A DNA stretch of 64,000 bases from Flavobacterium sp. ACN6 (GCF_002304005.1 NZ_MRCQ01000005.1:124001-188000), one strand, 5' to 3'. Shown: positions 7,769 through 17,097, counted from the stretch's first letter. Notes: generated by a model not told the origin, from the sequence alone. A program made the numbers and translations.

Positions 7769-9274
7769 TTATAATGTTGTTATTGCTTTTTGAATTCTTG
7801 CAATAGTTTCTTCTTTTCCAATAATTTCAACAATGTCAAATAGGTGAGGACCTTTAAGAGCTCCAACCAAACTTAAACGGAAAGGCTGCATAACTTTACC
7901 CATTCCAATTTCATTTTTAGTTAACCAGTCTTTTACGATTGCTTCGATATTAGCAGAATCAAAACCTTCAATATATTCAAGAGTTGAAATCAATTCCTGC
8001 ATTAAAGCCGGAGTTTCTTCCTTCCAATTTTTGCTTGCTTTTTCATCATATGATGTTGGTGCCTGGAAAAAGAAATCAGTTAAATCCCAAAATTCAGAAA
8101 CAAAATGAGCTCTTTCTTTAATCAAAGAAACAATTCTTGTAACGTCATATTTAGAAACATCAACACCTTTTTCTATCAAAGTAGGAGAGAAACTTTTCGC
8201 TAAATCTGCATCATTTTGTTTGATTAAGTATTGGTGATTAAACCATTTATTTTTCTCTGGATCAAATTTAGCTCCAGCTTTATGAACTCTATTTAAGTCA
8301 AAAGCTTCTGCTAATTCTTCTAATGAAAATATTTCTTTTTCGGTTCCATCGTTCCATCCTAATAAAGCAAGGAAGTTTACAACGGCTTCTGGAAAAAATC
8401 CTTTCTCTCTATATCCAGATGAAACTCCTTCTTCCGTTTTCCATTCTAAAGGAAATACAGGGAATCCCATTTTGTCTCCATCTCTTTTTGATAATTTTCC
8501 ATTTCCAACTGGTTTTAAAATCAAAGGTAAATGAGCAAATTCTGGAGCTTCCCAACCAAATGCTTTGTATAATAAAACGTGAAGCGGCATAGACGGTAAC
8601 CATTCTTCACCACGAATAACATGTGAAGTTTCCATCAAATGATCATCTACAATATTGGCTAAATGATACGTTGGCATTCCGTCACTTTTAAACAAGACTT
8701 TATCATCAAGTAAACTTGTTTCAAATTTTACATCACCACGAATGATATCTTTTAAGTGTAAAGTTTCATCAACCGGAGTTTTAAAACGAATCACATAATG
8801 TTCTCCATTTGCAATTCTTTTAGCAACTTCATCAGCAGAAATTACTAACGAAGTATCCAATTTTTCACGAATGCTATGATTGTAGATAAATGTTTTTCCT
8901 TCTGCTTCTTGTTCTTTTCTCAAAGCGTCCAAAGATTCCGGAGTATCAAAAGCATAATATGCCCAGCCAGAATTAATCAATTGATCTGCATATTGCTGAT
9001 ATAATTCTTTACGTTCGCTTTGTCTGTATGGACCAAATTTTTCGTTTTTTCCAACTGTTTCTTCAGGAGCAATACCTAACCATTCTAAAGCTTCCATAAT
9101 GTAAGCTTCTGCACCTGGAACAAAACGCGTTTGGTCTGTATCTTCAATTCGAAGATAAAAAACACCGTTATGTTTTTTGGCAAATAAATAATTAAATAGG
9201 GCAGTACGAACTCCGCCAATATGTAATGGTCCAGTTGGACTTGGTGCAAAACGCACACGAACTTGCTTTGACAT
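7769..9274 (-). CDS. gltX: glutamyl-tRNA synthetase
   Basis: 501 aa from the ATG at 9274. An in-frame ATG 13 codons upstream (9313) would put the -7 promoter element inside the gene, so the shorter start is preferred; it begins directly with the conserved VRVRFAPSPTGPLHIGG. The HIGH-type motif is HIGG at residues 18-21 and the KMSKS motif is KLSKRDG near residue 260. It charges tRNA-Glu; with glnS also present in this window, it is probably the discriminating form. It is transcribed away from the DUF4175 gene, with an inverted repeat between them. Confidence 0.95.
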   Translation of the reverse strand: MSKQVRVRFAPSPTGPLHIGGVRTALFNYLFAKKHNGVFYLRIEDTDQTRFVPGAEAYIMEALEWLGIAPEETVGKNEKFGPYRQSERKELYQQYADQLINSGWAYYAFDTPESLDALRKEQEAEGKTFIYNHSIREKLDTSLVISADEVAKRIANGEHYVIRFKTPVDETLHLKDIIRGDVKFETSLLDDKVLFKSDGMPTYHLANIVDDHLMETSHVIRGEEWLPSMPLHVLLYKAFGWEAPEFAHLPLILKPVGNGKLSKRDGDKMGFPVFPLEWKTEEGVSSGYREKGFFPEAVVNFLALLGWNDGTEKEIFSLEELAEAFDLNRVHKAGAKFDPEKNKWFNHQYLIKQNDADLAKSFSPTLIEKGVDVSKYDVTRIVSLIKERAHFVSEFWDLTDFFFQAPTSYDEKASKNWKEETPALMQELISTLEYIEGFDSANIEAIVKDWLTKNEIGMGKVMQPFRLSLVGALKGPHLFDIVEIIGKEETIARIQKAITTL

Positions 9275-9292
9275 TTGTTTAAAATTTTGTTG

Positions 9293-9300
9293 CAAAGATA
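9293..9300 (-). promoter_or_regulatory. -7 promoter element of gltX
   Basis: TATCTTTG on the minus strand, matching TAnnTTTG, 18 bases before the ATG at 9274. A -33 TTG at normal spacing is not seen. Confidence 0.5.
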
Positions 9301-9312
9301 CGATATTAGTCA

Positions 9313-9389
9313 AAAGCCGAAAGTCGAAAGTCTGAAAGGTTTTTAGCTGTGTGCTAAACTTTTGACTTTCGACTTTTGGCTTTCAGACT
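9313..9389. repeat. inverted repeat in the gltX/DUF4175 divergent gap
   Basis: A 20-base arm at 9313-9332 and its reverse complement at 9364-9383 differ at one base. A nested pair, AGTCTGAAA (9330-9338) and TTTCAGACT (9381-9389), overlaps them. The sequence is built from GACTTTCGACTTT-like blocks that look like a dispersed flavobacterial intergenic repeat. It could form a cruciform or a long hairpin between the two divergent genes. Confidence 0.7.
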
Positions 9390-9438
9390 TATTATTATAA
9401 TTACTACTTTTATGGGTTATAATTAAAACAGATTTATT

Positions 9439-12400
9439 TTGAAAACAACATCTGCTATATACCAGAAGCTGGAGGCTTTCATTAAGAAATATTATACCAA
9501 CGAATTGATAAAAGGATTGCTTCTTTTTACTGGTTTTGGTTTATTGTATTTTTTATTTACGCTTTTTATAGAATACTTTCTGTGGTTGAAACCGCTAGGA
9601 AGAACATTTCTTTTCTGGATATTTATTGCAGTGGAAGTTTTCCTTTTAGTACGTTTAATTATTTTTCCTTTGTTTAAATTATTTAAACTTCAGAAAGGAA
9701 TAGATTATACTCAGGCATCTAAAATTATTGGAAATCATTTTACAGAGGTAAGTGATAAACTGACAAACTTTTTACAATTATCGTCTGATAATAATGCTGA
9801 AAGTTCAGAATTGGTTTTGGCATCAATTGAACAAAAAGCCAATTCTTTGCAGCCAATTCCTTTTGGAAATGCCATCAATTTTAAAGCCAATAAAAAGTAT
9901 CTGCCTTTAGCTTTAGTTCCAATTTTACTTTTTGCAGTGTTTTATATTTCTGGAAATAGTAATATAATTTCTCAGAGTTTGAATAGAGTAGTGCATTTTA
10001 ATTCCGCTTTTTTACCGCCGGCTCCATTTAAATTTGTAGTTCTGAATTCTAATTTACAAGCAGAGCAGAATAAAGATTTCGTTATCAAAATGGAATCGGT
10101 TGGGAATGTTGTTCCAGAGAATGTGATGATTCATATTGGTGACGAAAGTTATTTTATGGAATCTCCTCAAGCTGGAAAGTTTGAATTTAAAATAGAAAAA
10201 CCAGTTGAAGATATTCGTTTTTCTTTTGAAGGAAATAAGGTAGTTTCTGAAGATTATGAATTGAAAGTGATCACCGTTCCATCTATTGCAAACTTCGAAA
10301 TGGTTTTGAATTTTCCTTATTATCTAAAGAAAAAACCAGAAACAATTCAAGGTACAGGTAATGCAATTTTACCAGAAGGAACAACTGTAACATGGAGAAT
10401 GAATACTAAATCTACTCAAGAAGTTATTTGGAAAAGAGATAATGAAGTTTTTAGATTTAATAAAGTAGAAAATGAGTTCAAATTAGCTAAAAATATTAGT
10501 CAAAATACAGAATATCAAATTCTTACGTCAAATAACAAGGTTAAAAACTACGAAAAACTAGATTATCAGCTGTCTGTTATCAAGGATCAGTTTCCAACGA
10601 TCAATGTTGGTCCTGCACCAGACAGTTTGAAGCTAGATAAGAATTATATTCTAGGAAGATTGGGTGACGATTACGGACTTTCGAAACTTCAAATTGTATA
10701 CTACGAACGTAACAAACCGCAGTCTGCTAAACGTGGAAACATTCCTGTAAAGGCAGGAGTATTTGATCAGTTTGTTTTTAATTTTCCAAGTAATCTTCCA
10801 GTAGTGGAAGGAGTTTCATACGAATACTATTTTGAGGTTTTTGATAATGATGCTCCACATAATTTTAAAAGCACAAAGTCTTCTGTATTTTCAGATCGCG
10901 TTGCTACAACAGATGAAATTCAGGATCAGGAATTACAACAGCAAAATCAAAATATTAATAGTTTATCTAAATCTTTAAAGAACCAAAACAAGCAGATTTC
11001 AGAAATGGATAAGCTTCAAAATTCAGGCAAAGAAAAAGATAATTTAGAGTTTAAAGATCAGCAGAAGATTAATGATTTTATCAAACGTCAGAAACAACAA
11101 GACGAAATGATGAAGCAATTTTCTGAGAAGATGAATCAGAATTTAGATAAATTCAAGTCGGATAAAAAGGATAAAACGGCCGATGATTTACAAAAGCGTT
11201 TGGATAATGCTCAGAAAGATTTAGAAAAGAATCAAAAGTTATTAGATGAATTGAAGAACTTAAACGATAAATTAAACAGTGAAGAACTGTTTGATAAGAT
11301 GGAAAAGTTCAAACAAATTAGTAAAAACCAATCTCGTAATTTAGAACAATTGGTAGAATTAACCAAGCGTTTTTACGTTTCAAAGAAAGCAGAACAGGTT
11401 GCAGAGAAACTAAATAAATTAGCAGATCAGCAAGAACAACTTTCAAACAAAGAGAAAGAAAATACAAAAGAGAAGCAGGATGAAATCAATAAATCTTTCG
11501 ATAAAATTCAAGAAGATTTAAAGGATTTAAAAGAGGAGAATAAAACTTTAAAAGCACCATTAGATATTCCGTCTGATGCTTCTAAAGAAAAAGATGTAGA
11601 CAATGATCTTCAAAAAGCAGCGGAAGAATTGAGTAAAAAGAATACTTCGTCGGCTAAGCCAAAACAGAAAAGTGCTTCTAAGAAAATGAAAAGCATGGCT
11701 CAGGAAATGCAGAGCGAAATGGAAGGCGGAGAGCAGGAACAAATGGAAGAAGATGTAGCAATGCTTCGCCAGATTCTCGATAACCTTTTGGCATATTCTT
11801 TATCACAGGAAGATGTAATGAAACAGTTTAAATCTATGAAATTAGGTTCTTCTGCCTTTACAAAAAACATTAAAATTCAGCAGAATTTAAAACAACAGTT
11901 CAGACATGTTGATGATAGTTTGTTTGCGCTTTCACTTCGTAACCCTAAAGTTGCAGAAGATGTAACTAAGGAAATTGGAAACGTGCTATATAATATGGAC
12001 AAGGCTTTAGAAACACTTACCGATGTTCAGATTCCAAGAGGTGTTTCACATCAACAATATGCTGTTTCATCTGCAAATAAATTGGCCGATTTCTTAAGTG
12101 ATTTATTGAATAATATGCAGATGTCTATGTCTAAACCGGGTACTGGAAAACCTAAACCTGGAGATGGACAAGGAATGCAATTGCCAGATATTATTCAGAA
12201 ACAAAAAGGACTTGCTGATAAAATGAAAGAAGGAATGAAGTCTGGTCAAAAGCTTGGCGACAAACCTGGAGATGGTCAAGATGGAAAGTCTGGACAAGGG
12301 CAAAGTGGTCAAGGTAAGGAGGGGCAGGGAAAAGATGGACAAGGTAAAGGTGGTGATAAAGGTTCTTCTGGTAAAGGTGGCAAAAGCGGAAAAGGAGAGA

Positions 12401-12837
12401 AGAATGGAAAAGAAGGTGAAGATGGAGAGGGAGATGCAGAAGCTATAATGGAAATATACAAAGAGCAAGTTAAGTTGCGTGAAGCTCTGCAAAAAGAATT
12501 AGCAAAGAAAGGTTTAGATTCTCAAGGTAAGTCTGTAATAGATCAGATGAAACAATCTGAAAAGCAGATTTTAAATAAGGGATTTAAAAATGAAAATTTA
12601 CAACGCATCTTAAATATTCAGCAGGAGTTATGGAAATTAAACAATGCAGTTCAACAGCAAGGACAAGATACACAAAGACAATCTGAATCTAATAAAGCTG
12701 ATTTCAACAACAGAACAAATGCATTGCCAAGTTCATTATTGGAATATTTAAACAGTGTAGAGATATTAAACAGACAATCACTACCTTTGCGCTCAAATTT
12801 TAATCAAAAAGTTCAAGAATACTTTAATACAAAATGA
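9439..12837 (+). CDS. DUF4175 family membrane protein
   Basis: 1132 aa; starts with TTG (9439) because no nearby ATG fits. Hydrophobic segments at about residues 20-75 (two) and 152-170 anchor it in the inner membrane. A strand-rich region with FVIKMESVGNVVPENVMIHIGD follows (about 180-480), then a very long charged coiled-coil region (about 500-860, rich in Lys, Gln, Glu and Asn). Next is a Gly/Lys/Asp low-complexity stretch at about 900-1005 and a final helical part. This matches the DUF4175 architecture known mainly from Bacteroidetes; the function is unknown. Its stop overlaps the ybeY start (ATGATAA), so the two are translationally coupled. Confidence 0.88.
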   Translation: MKTTSAIYQKLEAFIKKYYTNELIKGLLLFTGFGLLYFLFTLFIEYFLWLKPLGRTFLFWIFIAVEVFLLVRLIIFPLFKLFKLQKGIDYTQASKIIGNHFTEVSDKLTNFLQLSSDNNAESSELVLASIEQKANSLQPIPFGNAINFKANKKYLPLALVPILLFAVFYISGNSNIISQSLNRVVHFNSAFLPPAPFKFVVLNSNLQAEQNKDFVIKMESVGNVVPENVMIHIGDESYFMESPQAGKFEFKIEKPVEDIRFSFEGNKVVSEDYELKVITVPSIANFEMVLNFPYYLKKKPETIQGTGNAILPEGTTVTWRMNTKSTQEVIWKRDNEVFRFNKVENEFKLAKNISQNTEYQILTSNNKVKNYEKLDYQLSVIKDQFPTINVGPAPDSLKLDKNYILGRLGDDYGLSKLQIVYYERNKPQSAKRGNIPVKAGVFDQFVFNFPSNLPVVEGVSYEYYFEVFDNDAPHNFKSTKSSVFSDRVATTDEIQDQELQQQNQNINSLSKSLKNQNKQISEMDKLQNSGKEKDNLEFKDQQKINDFIKRQKQQDEMMKQFSEKMNQNLDKFKSDKKDKTADDLQKRLDNAQKDLEKNQKLLDELKNLNDKLNSEELFDKMEKFKQISKNQSRNLEQLVELTKRFYVSKKAEQVAEKLNKLADQQEQLSNKEKENTKEKQDEINKSFDKIQEDLKDLKEENKTLKAPLDIPSDASKEKDVDNDLQKAAEELSKKNTSSAKPKQKSASKKMKSMAQEMQSEMEGGEQEQMEEDVAMLRQILDNLLAYSLSQEDVMKQFKSMKLGSSAFTKNIKIQQNLKQQFRHVDDSLFALSLRNPKVAEDVTKEIGNVLYNMDKALETLTDVQIPRGVSHQQYAVSSANKLADFLSDLLNNMQMSMSKPGTGKPKPGDGQGMQLPDIIQKQKGLADKMKEGMKSGQKLGDKPGDGQDGKSGQGQSGQGKEGQGKDGQGKGGDKGSSGKGGKSGKGEKNGKEGEDGEGDAEAIMEIYKEQVKLREALQKELAKKGLDSQGKSVIDQMKQSEKQILNKGFKNENLQRILNIQQELWKLNNAVQQQGQDTQRQSESNKADFNNRTNALPSSLLEYLNSVEILNRQSLPLRSNFNQKVQEYFNTK

Positions 12838-13253
12838 TAAATTTTAATTACGAAACTGATTTTACTTTAGGAGACGAGCAGGCTTTTAGCGACTGGCTTA
12901 GTGCTGTAATTGTTTCTGAAAACAAGAATGAGGGAGAAATCAATTATATATTTTGTGATGATGAATATCTTCATAAAATAAATGTGGAATATTTAGACCA
13001 CGATACACTTACAGATATTATCAGTTTTGATTATACTGTTGGCAACGAGTTGAATGGCGATATTTTTGTATCTGTAGAACGTGTTGCAGATAACGCAAAA
13101 GACTTCAATGTTTCTTTTGCAGAAGAACTCAAAAGAGTTTTAGCGCATGGTATTCTTCACTACTGTGGATACAAAGATAAAACAGAAAATGATGCTCAAT
13201 TAATGAGATCTAAAGAAGAAGAAAAAATGAAGATGTTTCACGTGGAACAGTAG
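12834..13253 (+). CDS. ybeY: endoribonuclease YbeY (rRNA maturation factor)
   Basis: 139 aa. A single-strand metallo-endoribonuclease acting in 16S rRNA 3'-end maturation and ribosome quality control. The metal-site motif HGILHYCGYKDK lies at about residues 105-116. The first two His (105, 109) are kept, but the third ligand of the usual HGxLHLxGYDH is Asp here (about 115), which I believe is common in Bacteroidetes homologues. It starts inside the stop of the DUF4175 gene. Its last residues, MFHVEQ, are encoded by a parS site (13234-13249), so the end of the gene doubles as a ParB-binding sequence. Confidence 0.92.
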   Translation: MINFNYETDFTLGDEQAFSDWLSAVIVSENKNEGEINYIFCDDEYLHKINVEYLDHDTLTDIISFDYTVGNELNGDIFVSVERVADNAKDFNVSFAEELKRVLAHGILHYCGYKDKTENDAQLMRSKEEEKMKMFHVEQ

Positions 13254-13641
13254 ATTAAATATCAAACAAAAAGATTTAAAATTCTTTTTGTTTCACGTGG
13301 AACACGGCTATATTTTAAATCTTTTTATAAACGTTTCACGTGGAACAATTAGATTTAAGATTTTCTGAATAGAATGTATTAAAAGTGTTTCACGTGGAAC
13401 ATATAAAATAAGTTTTTAAGGGTTTTTAATTTTTAGCCGTTATGTATTTTTTTATCTGTTCCACGTGGAACAGATTTTTAAAAGTGAAATCAAAACTTAA
13501 ATTTTAAACATAGCGTTTTAGCGCCGTTCCACGTGGAACAAGTTTTTAAGTTGAGATCAGAATTTTAGATTTTATATTGGAATTTGGAATTTGAATATTG
13601 AAATTTAGATATTGCGTGTAAGCGCCGTTCCACGTGGAACA
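13234..13641. other. parS: cluster of seven parS-like centromere sites
   Basis: Seven 16-bp sites close to the universal ParB target TGTTNCACGTGAAACA. TGTTTCACGTGGAACA lies at 13234, 13289 and 13386. CGTTTCACGTGGAACA is at 13332. The perfect palindrome TGTTCCACGTGGAACA is at 13457. CGTTCCACGTGGAACA is at 13525 and 13626. The last two sit in a longer repeated unit beginning AGCGCC. In this cluster the right half is always GGAAC rather than GAAAC. ParB/Spo0J proteins load on such sites near the replication origin to segregate the chromosome. The rest of the 450-bp ybeY-mnmG gap is AT-rich and has no other gene. Confidence 0.88.
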
Positions 13642-13666
13642 AGAAAAATAAATTTAATTCTAAAAC

Positions 13667-13686
13667 ATCGCGTTAGCGATTTTTTT
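13667..13686 (+). terminator. small terminator-like hairpin in the mnmG leader
   Basis: ATCGC, a 4-base loop GTTA, GCGAT and six T follow one another 18 bases before the mnmG ATG. The stem is short (5 bp) but has the layout of an intrinsic terminator or attenuator. Confidence 0.45.
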
Positions 13687-13704
13687 GGAGAATAATAAAA
13701 CAAA

Positions 13705-15576
13705 ATGTTTTTAGAAGAATACGATGTTATTGTGGTTGGTGCAGGCCATGCTGGTTCTGAAGCCGCGGCAGCGGCCGCAAATTTAGGATCAAAAACTTTA
13801 TTGGTTACAATGAGTTTACAGAATATTGCACAAATGTCTTGTAATCCTGCCATGGGTGGAATTGCAAAAGGACAGATCGTTCGTGAAATTGATGCGCTTG
13901 GTGGATACTCAGGAATTGTTTCTGATAAAACAGCAATTCAGTTTAAGATGTTGAATAAATCGAAAGGACCTGCAATGTGGTCTCCGAGAGTTCAAAGTGA
14001 TAGAATGCGTTTTGCTGAAGAATGGAGAATGATGTTGGAGGGAACTCCAAATTTGGATTTTTATCAGGAAATGGTAAAAGGTCTGATAATCGAGAACGGA
14101 AAGATAAAAGGAATTAGAACTTCACTTGGTGTGGAGATTCGTTCCAAATCTGTTGTTTTGACAAACGGAACTTTTTTGAACGGTTTAATTCATATCGGAG
14201 AAAAACAATTCGGTGGAGGAAGAGCAGGAGAAAGTGCTGCGACTGGAATTACAGAAGATTTGATTAAAGCAGGTTTTGAAGCAGGAAGGATGAAAACGGG
14301 TACGCCGCCGCGAGTAGATGGACGTTCTTTAGATTATTCTAAAATGAATGAAGAAAAAGGAGATGCGAAGCCGTCTAAATTTTCTTATTCAGATATCACT
14401 GCTCCATTAACGCATCAACGTTCTTGCCACATGACATACACGTCTTTGGATGTTCATGATATTTTGAGAGAAGGTTTTGATCGTTCTCCAATGTTTAACG
14501 GAAGAATCAAAAGTTTAGGGCCAAGATATTGTCCGTCGATTGAAGATAAAATAAATCGTTTTGCAGATAAAGAGCGTCATCAACTATTTGTTGAACCGGA
14601 AGGGTGGAATACATGTGAAGTTTATGTAAACGGATTTTCGACTTCTCTTCCAGAAGATATTCAATTTAAAGCTTTAAGTTCTGTAGCTGGTTTTGAGAAA
14701 GTGAAATTCTTTAGACCTGGTTATGCAATCGAATATGATTTCTTCCCGCCAACACAATTGAAACATACTTTGGAGACAAAGTTGGTTGAAGGTTTATATT
14801 TTGCTGGACAAATTAATGGAACGACAGGATATGAAGAAGCGGCTTCTCAAGGTTTGATGGCTGGAATAAATGCACATTTAAAAGTTCATGAAAAAGATCC
14901 TTTGATTTTAAAACGTGATGAAGCGTATATTGGAGTTTTGATTGATGACTTGATTACGAAAGGAACGGAAGAACCTTATCGTATGTTTACGTCAAGAGCA
15001 GAGTATAGAACTTTGCTGCGCCAAGATAATGCTGATTTTAGATTAACGCCAATGTCGTACGAAATTGGTTTAGCTTCTGAAGACCGTCTTCGTAGAATGG
15101 AACGTAAACTAAACGAGTCTGAAAAGATGGTTTCATTCTTTAAAGAAACAAGTGTCAGCATTGCGGAAACAAATCCAATTTTGGAAGCAAAAGAATCTGC
15201 GCCAATAACGCAGGGAGATAAAATGTTTAAGATTTTTTCTCGTCCACAAGTTGAATTGGAAGATATGGTCAAATTTGAAAAAGTATCATCATATATTCAA
15301 GAGAATGATTTGGATGAAGAAATTGTTGAGCAAGCAGTAATTCAAGTTAAATATTCTGGTTATATTGAAAAAGAAAGAAATAATGCGGATAAACTAAATC
15401 GTTTGGAAGAAGTAAAAATCCCAGAAAATTTCGATTATAATAAAATTAAATCAATGTCTATTGAAGCAAAACAAAAATTGAGCAAGATTCGTCCTGTTAC
15501 AATTTCTCAAGCTTCAAGAATAAGCGGAGTGTCACCAAGTGATATTTCCGTTCTTTTGATTTATATGGGAAGATAA
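13705..15576 (+). CDS. mnmG: tRNA uridine-5-carboxymethylaminomethyl modification enzyme MnmG (GidA)
   Basis: 623 aa, full length. With MnmE it installs the carboxymethylaminomethyl group on U34 of tRNAs reading split codon boxes, using FAD, NADH and methylene-THF. The FAD-binding GAGHAG motif is at residues 12-17, followed by the conserved CNPAMGGIAKGQIVREIDALGG and, later, FAGQINGTTGYEEAASQGLMAGINA. A helical MnmE/tRNA-binding region forms the C-terminus, ending in SQASRISGVSPSDISVLLIYMGR. mnmG (gidA) is a gene classically near oriC in many bacteria; here it is bracketed by parS sites (seven upstream, two downstream). Confidence 0.97.
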   Translation: MFLEEYDVIVVGAGHAGSEAAAAAANLGSKTLLVTMSLQNIAQMSCNPAMGGIAKGQIVREIDALGGYSGIVSDKTAIQFKMLNKSKGPAMWSPRVQSDRMRFAEEWRMMLEGTPNLDFYQEMVKGLIIENGKIKGIRTSLGVEIRSKSVVLTNGTFLNGLIHIGEKQFGGGRAGESAATGITEDLIKAGFEAGRMKTGTPPRVDGRSLDYSKMNEEKGDAKPSKFSYSDITAPLTHQRSCHMTYTSLDVHDILREGFDRSPMFNGRIKSLGPRYCPSIEDKINRFADKERHQLFVEPEGWNTCEVYVNGFSTSLPEDIQFKALSSVAGFEKVKFFRPGYAIEYDFFPPTQLKHTLETKLVEGLYFAGQINGTTGYEEAASQGLMAGINAHLKVHEKDPLILKRDEAYIGVLIDDLITKGTEEPYRMFTSRAEYRTLLRQDNADFRLTPMSYEIGLASEDRLRRMERKLNESEKMVSFFKETSVSIAETNPILEAKESAPITQGDKMFKIFSRPQVELEDMVKFEKVSSYIQENDLDEEIVEQAVIQVKYSGYIEKERNNADKLNRLEEVKIPENFDYNKIKSMSIEAKQKLSKIRPVTISQASRISGVSPSDISVLLIYMGR

Positions 15577-15644
15577 AGAGTTTACAGTCGCAGTTTTTAG
15601 AGGACAGTTTTACTGCGACTGAAAATTGCGACTTTAAACTAAAT

Positions 15645-15731
15645 TGTTCCACGTGAAACTATTTATGGTTTTACAGTATTTTTAAGAAGAGAAAATCTAA
15701 ATCTAAAATATTTTTTGTTCCACGTGAAACC
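15645..15731. other. parS: two parS sites downstream of mnmG
   Basis: TGTTCCACGTGAAACT (15645-15660) and TGTTCCACGTGAAACC (15716-15731) each match TGTTNCACGTGAAACA at all but the last base. Unlike the upstream cluster they carry the GAAAC half. Confidence 0.88.
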
Positions 15732-16160
15732 TTTTATTAAAAAAGTGGACTGGAAAGAATAAAAGTTGGGAAAATGATCTTTTGAAAAGAAAGACATTGT
15801 GCAAATGAGAAATAATCTATATCTATTTCAATTTGTTGATGAAACAATTCAGGAATTCGAATCGTACATAAGTGCGATAAAAAACTAAAAATCACTTATT
15901 GATTAATTCTGAAATGAAATTCAAGTTGGCATATGCTTTTTTCGTGAGTTGAAATTTCGATTGTAATTATGTTGAATTTTAAAATTGAAAGAATAGGTTA
16001 GGAATTATTTTCATTAGAAGAAATTAAAAACAATTATTTCCAAACCGATAGATTGTAGATCACAAAATGATATCAAGAAAAAATGGAGATGAATGTAGAA
16101 TTGAAAAATTAAAAAGTTAATGCAGTTAAATAAACTGGAACAAAAACGAATTAAAAATAA

Positions 16161-16196
16161 AATCCTAAAAATGAAAAATTTTCGTTTTTAGGATTT
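16161..16196. terminator. hairpin before the methyltransferase gene
   Basis: An 11-bp stem AATCCTAAAAA/TTTTTAGGATT. The T-rich side is on the minus strand, yet no minus-strand gene precedes it, so its job is unclear. It lies 36 bases before the methyltransferase start. Confidence 0.5.
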
Positions 16197-16231
16197 GCTA
16201 TAAATTAAACCCAAATATCTAGAATTAAAAA

Positions 16232-17080
16232 ATGGACGTTTTAAATAAAAAACACTTTCTTACAGTAAAAGACCATTCTGTTTCAAAAGAAATTTTTGAT
16301 TTGTATTATGATGAAGAATTAGATATGCTGATTACTTCACCACAGCCAGAACTTCATAATCTGGGAAAATATTACGAAAGCGAAGATTATATTTCACATA
16401 CAGACAACAAACGTTCCTTATTTGAAAAAGCCTATCATTTTGTAAAAAATATTGCGCTTCAAAATAAATTAAACTTGATTAATGCGGAACAACCTCAAAA
16501 AGGAAAAATTCTAGACATTGGTGCTGGAACTGGAGATTTTTTGTTGACGGCAAAAAATAACGGCTGGGAAACAATTGGAGTAGAACCAAGCGAAAGAGCA
16601 AAAAATATTGCACAGCAAAAAGGGATTTCTTTCGTGGAAGAAACAAGCTCTTTAGAAAATAATTCTTTAGATGTAATTACCATGTGGCACGTCTTGGAAC
16701 ACGTTCCAGATTTAGGACTTCAGATCCAAGAATTAAAGCGATTGTTAAAGCCAACTGGAACATTAATTATTGCGGTTCCAAATTTCAAATCGTTTGATGC
16801 AAATCATTATCAAACATTTTGGGCGGCTTATGATGTGCCAATTCACTTTTGGCATTTTTCTAAAAAATCGATTCAGCTGCTTTTTGAAAAGGTAGATATG
16901 AAATTGGACAAAATACTTCCAATGAAATTTGATTCGTTTTATGTGAGTCTTTTATCAGAGAAATACAAAACAGGAAAAATGAATTATATCAAAGCTTTTT
17001 TCATTGGTTTAAAGTCAAATTTGACAGCAAATAAAACAAACGAATTTTCATCGCACATTTACGTGCTGAAAAATAAATAA
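16232..17080 (+). CDS. class I SAM-dependent methyltransferase
   Basis: 282 aa. The S-adenosylmethionine-binding motif I ILDIGAGTGDF is at about residues 93-103, followed by WETIGVEPSERA and the motif LDVITMWHVLEHVPD typical of the Methyltransf_23/UbiE-like group. An N-terminal segment of about 60 residues, often a zinc-ribbon in relatives, contains no Cys pair here. Substrate unknown; relatives act on cell-surface glycans, quinones or small molecules. It is isolated between mnmG and an OmpH-like lipoprotein gene, and the start is followed by a good coding frame (MDVLNKKHFLTVKDHSV). Confidence 0.88.
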   Translation: MDVLNKKHFLTVKDHSVSKEIFDLYYDEELDMLITSPQPELHNLGKYYESEDYISHTDNKRSLFEKAYHFVKNIALQNKLNLINAEQPQKGKILDIGAGTGDFLLTAKNNGWETIGVEPSERAKNIAQQKGISFVEETSSLENNSLDVITMWHVLEHVPDLGLQIQELKRLLKPTGTLIIAVPNFKSFDANHYQTFWAAYDVPIHFWHFSKKSIQLLFEKVDMKLDKILPMKFDSFYVSLLSEKYKTGKMNYIKAFFIGLKSNLTANKTNEFSSHIYVLKNK

Positions 17081-17097
17081 GATAAAAAATCTAAAAT

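Larger units (their letters stand above)
15577..16231. other. 655-bp gap after mnmG with two parS sites and hairpins
   Basis: Holds a 10-bp inverted repeat CAGTCGCAGT/ACTGCGACTG (15585-15594 and 15612-15621) that may end mnmG transcription although it lacks a T run. It also holds two parS sites (listed separately) and a hairpin at 16161-16196 (listed separately). The remainder (about 15735-16150) is AT-rich with only a 27-codon ORF at 15805-15888 that I do not support as a gene. Confidence 0.7.

Noticed and set aside
12103..12492. A 129-aa minus-strand ORF opposite the DUF4175 gene
   Set aside because: It lies over the Gly/Lys low-complexity segment and is Ser/Phe/Leu-rich, as expected from its complement.
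13146..13182. Loss of a YbeY metal ligand (Asp instead of the third His) as inactivation
   Set aside because: I believe this substitution is common in Bacteroidetes YbeY and Asp can bind metal, so it is not a sign of decay.
13254..13704. oriC in the ybeY-mnmG gap
   Set aside because: No cluster of TTATCCACA-like boxes is seen there; only parS sites and AT-rich sequence. Origin nearness remains possible but not the origin itself.
15805..15888. A 27-codon ORF after mnmG
   Set aside because: Very short, without promoter, fold or recognisable pattern; chance is a sufficient explanation.
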